A DNA stretch of 64,000 nt from Kiritimatiellia bacterium (GTDB taxonomy: Bacteria; Verrucomicrobiota; Kiritimatiellia; RFP12; UBA1067). Positions 58,182-64,000 of the stretch are shown here, piece by piece. How positions within the stretch are numbered: position 1 is the stretch's first letter; the number at the start of each line of letters is the position of its first letter. The notes below the pieces were generated by a model, which had not been told where the DNA came from, searched no databases, and saw nothing but the letters and a program-made list of their open reading frames with translations. Position numbers and translations under genes: made by a program. Location of the stretch: contig JAQIBS010000137.1 in NCBI GenBank assembly GCA_027858965.1, forward strand, positions 1 through 64,000, read 5' to 3'.

Positions 58182-58402
58182 AAAGTTCTAAAGTGCGAGA
58201 GTGCGAGAGTGCGCGAGTTTGTTTGGTAGCGCTGCGCGCAGATAGTTAAATTATGAATTTAAAATGTACAACAAAAAAAGCAGCATGTCACGCCATGCTA
58301 CGGAAGACGGAAACAACTCCAACTTTAGCACTTTAGCATTCTCGCACTTTAGAACTTCTTTTAACCTTTTTAACCATTTCAACCATTTCAACAAGTTTAA
58401 TC
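58182..58402. repeat. Facing TTCTAAAGTGCGAGAGTGC / GCACTTTAGAACTTC arrays and TTTAACC words
   Basis: Left arm AGTTCTAAAGTGCGAGAGTG-CGAGAGTGCGCGAG (58184-58217), right arm CACTTTAGCATTCTCGCACT-TTAGAACTTC (58327-58356). The arms are reverse-complementary over about 25 nt. Then TTTTAACCTTTTTAACCATT and TCAACCATTTCAAC (58360-58393) lead to the gpsA ATG without a ribosome-binding site. Confidence 0.65.
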
Positions 58403-59389
58403 ATGAAAATTTCAATTATAGGCGATGGCGGCTGGGGAACAGCCATAGGAATTTTACTCAATTCATATGGGCATAAGGTTACGATGTGGTGTCCCTTTGA
58501 AGAGAATCGGGAACTGATTCTCTCGAAAGGTGAGAATATCCGCTTTCTGCCGGGAATAAAACTGCCGGATACTGTTAATTGGGTGACTGATAGTGCGCAG
58601 GCGGTTGAAGGTGCCGACGGCTTTGTGCTGGCATCTCCTTCAAAGTTTCTGAGTGATGTCTGTAAGCGTTTTGCCGGGCTTATTTCTAGGGATGCCTTTG
58701 TTGTCAGCCTGGCCAAGGGAATCTGTGAAGAGACTCATAAACGTATGAGTGAAACAGCACAGGAAATTCTGGGATTGGATAGCATCGCTGTTCTCTCCGG
58801 ACCCAGTCATGCGGAGGAGGTTGCCCGTGGCATACCGACTGCGGTGACTGCTGCCTCAACCTGTGAAGCTACGGCCAAAAAGGCGCAGGAGCTTTTCACA
58901 GGCCCGCTCTTCAGGGTTTACTCCTCTGACGATCCTGTTGGCGTGGAGCTGGGTGGTGCGGTCAAGAATGTGATTGCTATTGCAGTTGGCGCTTCGGATG
59001 GACTGGGATTTGGTGATAACACCCGTGCAGCGCTGATTACACGTGGTTTGGCAGAGGTAACTCGTTTCGGGATTGCAATGGGGGCTAAGCCGGAGACCTT
59101 TGCCGGATTGAGCGGTGTTGGCGATCTGATAGTGACCTGCACCAGTACTCACAGCCGAAATCATACGGTGGGTGAGCGGTTGGGGAAAGGGGAGTCGATC
59201 AAGGATATCCTGGCCAGCATGAAAATGGTGGCTGAGGGTGTTTGGAATGCGAAGACAATTCATGCAATGGGTCAGGAGTTCGGGGTGGAGATGCCGATTA
59301 CGGATGAGGTTTATCGGATCTGCTATGAGGATCATCCTCCATTGGATGCAGTGCGATCTCTGATGTCGCGTGATATGAAATTCGAGTAG
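58403..59389 (+). CDS. gpsA: Glycerol-3-phosphate dehydrogenase [NAD(P)+]
   Basis: A 328-residue dehydrogenase reducing dihydroxyacetone phosphate to sn-glycerol 3-phosphate for phospholipid synthesis. Nucleotide-binding GDGGWGTAIG (7-16), substrate-binding SGPSHAEEVARG (about 133-144), catalytic Lys188 in GGAVKNVIAIAVG, and GLSGVGDLIVTCTS-x2-SRNH (about 235-253) are all family hallmarks. Length is normal. Functional partner of plsY directly upstream. The absence of a Shine-Dalgarno sequence and the TTTAACC words immediately before ATG are unusual. Confidence 0.96.
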   Translation: MKISIIGDGGWGTAIGILLNSYGHKVTMWCPFEENRELILSKGENIRFLPGIKLPDTVNWVTDSAQAVEGADGFVLASPSKFLSDVCKRFAGLISRDAFVVSLAKGICEETHKRMSETAQEILGLDSIAVLSGPSHAEEVARGIPTAVTAASTCEATAKKAQELFTGPLFRVYSSDDPVGVELGGAVKNVIAIAVGASDGLGFGDNTRAALITRGLAEVTRFGIAMGAKPETFAGLSGVGDLIVTCTSTHSRNHTVGERLGKGESIKDILASMKMVAEGVWNAKTIHAMGQEFGVEMPITDEVYRICYEDHPPLDAVRSLMSRDMKFE

Positions 59390-59397
59390 CGATAGCA

Positions 59398-59700
59398 CAC
59401 GATGAATTTATTCCTCGCATCAGGCTTCGCTAACGAGCTACGTCCTGACAGGGAAGACGCGGTGAGCGCAGAGCGGAGAATAAATTTAAGTTTGCGGTGT
59501 TTGTTAATTACGGACCGTGGGCCTCACCGTCCGCGGTCCCAGAGCCTCTGCGCGAGGTTGAAATGGTTTCCGACTTCCGCCTTTACGCGCTCTCCCGGAT
59601 TCGGAGAGGCGCGTCCTACAAGCCTTCAACCACTTTAACTGCTTCAACTTTTTTAACCTTCAACCTTTTAACCATATATAATCGCTTATGCAGGGCTGAA
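59398..59700. repeat. Gene-free stretch of mixed words and hairpins
   Basis: The 409-bp gap 59390-59798 has no credible gene. It holds CTTCGCTAACGAGCTACGTC (CGCCAAGGCTACG family), GCGGTGAGCGCAGAGCGG (CGCAGAG family), a hairpin GGACCG...CGGTCC near 59512-59540, GCGCTCTCCCGG-ATTC-GGAGAGGCGCG near 59588-59612, and CAACCACTTTAACTGCTTCA and TTTTTTAACCTTCAACC words (59628-59670). Confidence 0.5.
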
Positions 59701-59798
59701 AAGGGTTGAGTGAAGAGTGATTAATCGATAAGCTTTTTACATTAATTAAATGGCTGCAGTATGCAGTTTGTTAAGTGAATTGAAGATAGGATGAGAAC

Positions 59799-61079
59799 AT
59801 GAATAAAACATCTCTGATGGTATTTATGGCTGCCTTGGCGGTTAATTTAGGATTTGCAGAAGAAACACCGCTGTGGCATCTGGCTAAAGATGATATTCCT
59901 GCCACTCTGCAGTTGGGCAGTGTTGCTAAACTGGATAATAAAATCACATTAAAAGATGGTGCTGCCTTTGCTGTTCCCGCTGCAGCATTTCCCGACCAGA
60001 AGAATTTTACGGTTCAGGTTACAGCATCGTTGTGTGATCTGGTGGAGAATTCGCTCTTCACTGTGATGACCAAGCAGAGTGATAAGGATGACGGTTTCAC
60101 TATGGAGATGAACTATCGAAAGAAACCCTATTATGCGCGATCTGTCGGTTCATATATAAACAACATCTATATGAGAGCATCCGGCATCGGAAGTAAGAAG
60201 GGCCCGCAGGTAAATACACCTTACACCTTTACTCTGGCAGTGCGCGATGGATACGCCACATTCTACATTGATGATCGACCATATAAAAAATGTTTCATGG
60301 CAATGGTTCCCAACAATGAACCCATGTGGATCGGTTACAACCCGCATAAGAAATCCAAACCGATGAATGTGACTATCAGCAGCGTCAAGGTCTATGGTCC
60401 CTCGTTTAAATATGTTTCGAAGAAAGAGGGCAAGAGCAAGAATCCCCGCGGTGCGGTTGCCGGCAAAGGATGGGCTTTGGATGTTCCTAAGATCGAGCAT
60501 CCTGAGTGGCCGAAGGTACTGATCTATGGCGATTCAATATCCATGGGTTACCGCAGATACTTTATTCCCGAGATGTTGAAGCAGCAGGTCTATGTTTTTC
60601 ACTGCTGTAGTTTTATCAATGGTGATGTGCCGAAACCGGCAATGACGGAGATGGCCGGGCGCTATAAGTTCGATGCGGTTGTTTTTAATAACGGGCTTCA
60701 TTCATTGCATTGGACTCCGGATCATATCTCTGATAAGGGTGTCTATACGCGCATGAGCGATCTGGCTAAATGTTTTAAGACAGGTGCGCCGCAGGCGGAA
60801 ATCTATTATCTCATGACCACTCCGCACACCGCTCCACGTCCGGCTAAGGATAAGCTCGTTGAGAGTCTAGGCGAGAAGAATGATGTTGTCATCAGGCTTA
60901 ATACTATCTCAGAAAAGGTCATGAAAGAAGAGAAGATCGAAGTGATTGATGTCTATTCCATCCTGGTGGAGCAGCTTGACCTCGCCTCTGGCGATGGTTA
61001 TCACTGGAAAGGGCCGGCTTATAAAATCATAACCGAAGAGATTTCCAAAAGAGCCTTGCCCGCCTTGGGAAAGAAGTGA
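59799..61079 (+). CDS. Secreted SGNH/GDSL hydrolase with N-terminal LamG-like domain
   Basis: A 426-residue protein with AGGA at 8-bp spacing and a signal peptide (cleavage near NLGFAEET). Residues about 25-205 form a concanavalin-like domain (FTVQVTASLCDLVENSLFTV, YATFYIDDRPYKKC, MWIGYNPHKKSK). Residues about 235-425 are an SGNH hydrolase: VLIYGDSISMGY (nucleophile Ser), VVFNNGLHSLHW (Asn), and DGYHWKGPAY (catalytic Asp/His). Probably a carbohydrate esterase removing acyl groups from polysaccharide, in line with the lyases and sulfatase here. No obvious terminator. Confidence 0.85.
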   Translation: MNKTSLMVFMAALAVNLGFAEETPLWHLAKDDIPATLQLGSVAKLDNKITLKDGAAFAVPAAAFPDQKNFTVQVTASLCDLVENSLFTVMTKQSDKDDGFTMEMNYRKKPYYARSVGSYINNIYMRASGIGSKKGPQVNTPYTFTLAVRDGYATFYIDDRPYKKCFMAMVPNNEPMWIGYNPHKKSKPMNVTISSVKVYGPSFKYVSKKEGKSKNPRGAVAGKGWALDVPKIEHPEWPKVLIYGDSISMGYRRYFIPEMLKQQVYVFHCCSFINGDVPKPAMTEMAGRYKFDAVVFNNGLHSLHWTPDHISDKGVYTRMSDLAKCFKTGAPQAEIYYLMTTPHTAPRPAKDKLVESLGEKNDVVIRLNTISEKVMKEEKIEVIDVYSILVEQLDLASGDGYHWKGPAYKIITEEISKRALPALGKK

Positions 61080-61113
61080 GAGTAGGCTAAAGCGGGCTTT
61101 GCTCACTACCCAA

Positions 61114-61238
61114 AATCCTCACCACGAAGAACACGGAAAGCACGAAGTTGGCCGGATAAATCAATCATTTCTTGGTTAATATCTTCGTCTTCTCAATCAT
61201 GAAAATTGAACATGGATATACAGGATACACAGGATGAA
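61114..61238. repeat. CACGAAGAACACGG and GGATATACAGGATACACAGG words
   Basis: CACCACGAAGAACACGGAAA-GCACGAAG (61115-61144) and CATGGATATACAGGATACAC-AGGATG (61210-61235). Part of the 440-bp gap 61080-61519, which also holds a GGTCAG..CTGACC hairpin (61312-61334). Confidence 0.5.
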
Positions 61239-61338
61239 AAGAGGGTTCAACTCTCTCTCTTGTTCATTCTGATTATCGATGTTAAATCTTTTTAATATTT
61301 TATCATTGTGGTCAGCCGCATAGCGACTGACCTCCCAA

Positions 61339-61371
61339 CGACAACATGTTTTTAAGGACCAACATGTTTTT
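61339..61371 (+). repeat. CGACAACATGTT dispersed element, copy 3
   Basis: CGACAACATGTTTTTAAGGA followed by CCAACATGTTTTT, about 150 bp before hydE. It has two AACATGTT palindromic halves. Confidence 0.55.
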
Positions 61372-61447
61372 GCCTTCTGCGCCGGCTTATTGGAACGGGG
61401 GCCGTTAGAGGTTTTCGCTAAAACATAAAAGTCTGTAAAACATAATA

Positions 61448-61494
61448 GTGTCACCGGGTGATACCATTGTGGTAATATGTATTCGTAATCACCC
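61448..61494 (+). promoter_or_regulatory. Mutually exclusive hairpins upstream of hydE
   Basis: GTGTCACC (61448-61455) can pair with GGTGATAC (61457-61464, one G-T pair). Alternatively GGGTGAT (61456-61462) pairs perfectly with ATCACCC (61488-61494), enclosing TACCA-TTG-TGGTA. The two structures share bases and cannot coexist. They end 25 bp before the hydE ATG. Could be an operator or an RNA switch. Confidence 0.3.
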
Positions 61495-61519
61495 CCTTAA
61501 ACGTTAAGGAGAATATATA

Positions 61520-62620
61520 ATGAATACAACTCAACAAATATTAACAAGGCTTCGCCATGGGGGCAGAGCAGAGCTTTCTGAACTTGTTGCTCTGCTCAAG
61601 GCACAGGGTGAAGATTGCAACCTCATTTATGAAGCAGCCGACCGTATGAGGCAGGAACAAATGGGGCCGGAGGTGTTTCTCCGTGGGATAATCGAATTTT
61701 CCAACATCTGCAAGAACCGTTGTCTGTATTGTGGGATCAGCATCAAGAATAAAGATGTGAAGCGCTACAGAATGTCCGATGATGAAATTATCAATACCGC
61801 ACATAATGCAACAAAGTGGGGCTGTGGAACGGTTGTGCTCCAATCGGGCGAAGATCCTAATTTCTCGACAGACCAGATGTGTACATTACTGCGGCGCATC
61901 AAAGCCGAGACCGGTTTGGCGGTAACCCTTTCTATCGGGATCCAGCCCCGCTTCGATCTGGTGAAACTGCAAGAGGCTGGATGTGATCGTTATCTGCTTC
62001 GATTTGAAACCAGTCATTCAGAGAGCTTTGCAAAGATCCATCCCGACGAGAGTTTTGAGAGGCGTGGGCAATGCCTGCAGGATCTGCGCGAACTGGGGTT
62101 TCAGGTAGGCAGCGGATTTATGATAGGCTTGCCGGGAGCTACACTGGAGATGATTGCACAGGACATACTTTATACAACTCAGTTAAAGTTGGATATGATC
62201 GGTTGCGGTCCGTTTCTTTCACACCCAGGTACTGAACTGGCTGATGAGCCGCTACTGGATGATATCAGTGTTTACTATAAAACGATTGCGTTGGTTCGTC
62301 TGCTCAACCCACGAGCACATATACCGGCTACAACTGCCTTTGATGCCCTTGAAGCAGATGGACGTAATAATATCCTCACTCGGGGTGCAAATATATTTAT
62401 GCCAAACCTGACACCGGGCAAGTATCGTGTTTTCTATCAGCTTTACCCTAACAAACCTTGTGTTGATGAGGATGGGGCTGCCTGCGCAATGTGTGTTCGT
62501 GGACGCCTGGCATCTCTCAACCGTCCACTTGGATCAGGCCCGGGACACTCTATCTTAAACAAGGCTAAGGGAAAATCCCGCCTAGCGGGATCTTGCCCTT
62601 CGGTGAAGGGCCTAACGTAG
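61520..62620 (+). CDS. hydE: [FeFe] hydrogenase H-cluster radical SAM maturase HydE
   Basis: A 366-residue radical SAM enzyme; AAGGAG at 8 bp. The SAM cluster motif is Cys64-x3-Cys68-x2-Cys71 (NICKNRCLYCGI). GCGTVVLQSGEDP, RYLLRFETSHSE and FMIGLPGATLEMIAQD are HydE-type. The auxiliary-cluster motif C-x7-C-x2-C (PCVDEDGAACAMC, near 314-325) is present, as in Thermotoga HydE. It helps build the dithiomethylamine/diiron part of the H-cluster. No hydF, hydG or hydrogenase gene is in the window. The last about 20 residues (GKSRLAGSCPSVKGLT) translate two hairpins, so the C-terminus seems extended into repeat sequence. Confidence 0.93.
   Translation: MNTTQQILTRLRHGGRAELSELVALLKAQGEDCNLIYEAADRMRQEQMGPEVFLRGIIEFSNICKNRCLYCGISIKNKDVKRYRMSDDEIINTAHNATKWGCGTVVLQSGEDPNFSTDQMCTLLRRIKAETGLAVTLSIGIQPRFDLVKLQEAGCDRYLLRFETSHSESFAKIHPDESFERRGQCLQDLRELGFQVGSGFMIGLPGATLEMIAQDILYTTQLKLDMIGCGPFLSHPGTELADEPLLDDISVYYKTIALVRLLNPRAHIPATTAFDALEADGRNNILTRGANIFMPNLTPGKYRVFYQLYPNKPCVDEDGAACAMCVRGRLASLNRPLGSGPGHSILNKAKGKSRLAGSCPSVKGLT
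62575..62611 (+). terminator. Two hairpins inside the hydE 3' end
   Basis: ATCCCGC-CTA-GCGGGAT (62575-62591) and GCCCTTC-GGT-GAAGGGC (62595-62611), each with a 7-bp perfect stem and 3-nt loop, within the last hydE codons and just before the convergent stop at 62612. No T tract; possibly a bidirectional terminator. Confidence 0.45.
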
Positions 62621-64000
62621 TATTATCAACGTGCCCTGGGTGCGGATTGTATAGAGCCAGCCATCACGGTAGATCACCTGAGTTTTTCCATCATCACCAT
62701 CGATCACAAAGGTCACTTCCTCCAGATTTTCGATCTCCGCATTGCGGAAATCAACCAGATTCATGCGTCCCACGGGAATTTCTCCGTCGATTACAATATG
62801 TACCGTCTGCGGTAGTGTTACGATACCCGAAACAGTCAGGACTGCTCCGGCTGTGAAGCTCCAGGTATCACCATTGAGAATTACTTGCGCAATCGGATCA
62901 ATGGTCAGTGCGCTGTCACCGAGTACAGTGAGATCGCCGAAACGCAGAAACGCTGAATTAGGATCTGTGTCCCATGCGGGTACAGCCTCGAGTTCCGCAC
63001 CTGTATTAAAGGTGATATCTCCTATTGTCAACGGAAGGGCCGCGTTAATGGATGACGCTGTCTCAACCAGGGAAGTTGTTCCAGCCGCCAGCGTAATGCC
63101 GTTTGTGAAAACATGCATCTCTTCCGCTGTGTAGGCTAAGGCTAAGGTGTCGATAAGCTGTTGTCCATAACACCCTCCTGTGCGACCCACAACGCCCAGC
63201 CAGGCATTGGTGCCAACTGCAGCCAGCCGTGCGCCTGCGTTAAGATTAGTCATGCTATAGGTGGATGTGCCCTGCTGCATATCAACGACCATCCGGGTGC
63301 CGTCAAAGGTCATGCAGGCAGTAAACTCACCTTTGGTCTGTCCGAATAGGTTCGTGGCTACCTTTCCAACCAATGTCCCGTTCTCAACCCATGACAGATA
63401 GCAAGCTGTCCCCATCAGGTAGTATTGAAAGCCGAAGCATGGTGAATAGGAGCTGAAGTTGTTCCAGGAGCTCGGCAGGGCTTCTGTGCCAAGTGCGTTA
63501 TTCTGGAAAAAGACACCGAAGCCATCGCCTCCACCGCATCCGCCGATTTCACCCTCGTGGAAGGTCAGATCAATCACCCATGGATCGATTGTCCGTAAAC
63601 GATCACGGTAGTATGCGGCGCCAAATGTGAGGCCGATATTCGGGTTGAGTTCGAGAATCGTATCGCCAAAATCATCAATTACAAAACGAGAGACCCCGGT
63701 TGTAACCCACATTGTGTCGTCGAAGCCGATTGTCCCTCCATTATTGAGCAGTAGAGAGCCACCGTTAAGCAACATGTTCTGGTTATCAGTAAGTCCGCCG
63801 TGATTAACCAGTAGAGAGGTGTCCGGTCCAACACGTACCTCGCCGTCACCAATAATCGGAGTGCTCAACTGCAGGATGCCGGGGGTGTTGAAGACCAGGA
63901 TGCCCTCGTTATGGAAGGTGCCGGAAAAACCCTCGATACCGCTCACAGCCGCGCCGTCGAGGATGATTGTCTGGCCCTCCTCAACTTCTACTCCGCTGGA
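62612..64000 (-). CDS. Secreted lectin-like/autotransporter-repeat protein, 3' part; GTLIILR C-terminus
   Basis: The frame is open to the right edge, so the 5' end is outside (an internal ATG-like start at 63946 is not the real one). At least 463 residues are visible. N-terminal visible part: beta-helix-like strands (NEGILVFNTPGILQLSTPII, NMLLNGGSLLLNNGGTIGFD). Then comes a concanavalin/L-type-lectin-like domain (RFVIDDFGDTILELNPNIGL ... DGFGVFFQNNALG ... MVVDMQQGTSTYSMTN), more beta-strand repeats (LTIGDITFNTGAELEA, FGDLTVLGDSALTIDP), and a tail ending TQGTLIILR. Likely a surface glycan-binding protein. Overlaps convergent hydE by 9 bp. Confidence 0.7.
   Translation of the reverse strand, partial: SSGVEVEEGQTIILDGAAVSGIEGFSGTFHNEGILVFNTPGILQLSTPIIGDGEVRVGPDTSLLVNHGGLTDNQNMLLNGGSLLLNNGGTIGFDDTMWVTTGVSRFVIDDFGDTILELNPNIGLTFGAAYYRDRLRTIDPWVIDLTFHEGEIGGCGGGDGFGVFFQNNALGTEALPSSWNNFSSYSPCFGFQYYLMGTACYLSWVENGTLVGKVATNLFGQTKGEFTACMTFDGTRMVVDMQQGTSTYSMTNLNAGARLAAVGTNAWLGVVGRTGGCYGQQLIDTLALAYTAEEMHVFTNGITLAAGTTSLVETASSINAALPLTIGDITFNTGAELEAVPAWDTDPNSAFLRFGDLTVLGDSALTIDPIAQVILNGDTWSFTAGAVLTVSGIVTLPQTVHIVIDGEIPVGRMNLVDFRNAEIENLEEVTFVIDGDDGKTQVIYRDGWLYTIRTQGTLIILR

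Noticed and set aside
59402-59709. Two overlapping plus-strand ORFs after gpsA
   Set aside because: Composed of repeat words and hairpins, with no coding character.

Overview
The window looks like a piece of a Gram-negative, polysaccharide-degrading, probably anaerobic bacterium of the PVC superphylum (Kiritimatiellota, Verrucomicrobiota or Lentisphaerota). This is inferred from gene content, since no rRNA or tRNA gene was seen. Pointers are secreted LamG, parallel beta-helix and BspA-type proteins, a CxPSR sulfatase, DUF1080 and ThuA-type domains, Tat-exported Gfo/Idh oxidoreductases, a heparinase-like lyase, and HydE, an [FeFe]-hydrogenase maturase typical of anaerobes.

Layout. 0-6 kb: BNR propeller protein, small Cys-rich protein, large GH42-like enzyme with two tandem binding domains (all minus). 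6.4-11 kb: rnhA, then a giant LamG/DUF2341 surface protein split by a frameshift (plus). 11-20.6 kb: glycosyltransferase, beta-helix protein, 1,409-residue BspA-like leucine-rich repeat protein with an unknown upstream partner, DUF1080 protein (minus). 20.8-26.7 kb: SWIM protein overlapping a SNF2 helicase, a rhodanese remnant, ribulokinase (minus). 27-30.7 kb: truncated protease, intact Fic protein, then a graveyard of three fused gene remnants (LamG, TolB-like propeller, GH106-like). 30.7-35.4 kb: secreted LamG-like protein, SOUL protein with a coupled 40-codon ORF, cupin, sulfatase (minus). 35.5-41 kb: dead Gfo/Idh gene, Spy-like protein, small membrane protein translationally coupled to an SSS symporter, GDPD-LamG protein (plus). 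41-52.7 kb: heparinase-like lyase, AraC regulator and sugar isomerase both beheaded at one junction, two Gfo/Idh enzymes, HEAT-malectin-ThuA fusion. 53-64 kb: cytidine deaminase, TatD/EboB-like hydrolase, SulP transporter, alpha/beta hydrolase, plsY, gpsA, SGNH hydrolase, hydE, and the 3' part of another secreted protein running off the right edge.

Most genes serve degradation and import of sulfated or acidic plant/algal polysaccharide: secreted lyases, hydrolases, esterase and sulfatase outside; SSS and SulP transporters; ribulokinase and Gfo/Idh enzymes inside. Housekeeping genes (rnhA, cdd, plsY, gpsA) are scattered singly.

The most unusual layer is between genes. Nearly every longer intergenic stretch carries structured or word-like repeats: REP-like palindromes in four copies with covarying arms, a 155-bp cloverleaf of four trinucleotide-loop hairpins closed by a 12-bp terminal inverted repeat, hairpin doublets, and more than ten families of 6-12 bp degenerate tandem words, often as facing arms between genes. 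In addition, three unrelated secreted proteins end in the same C-terminal heptapeptide pattern GTLI[IM]L-x, which could be an undescribed sorting signal.
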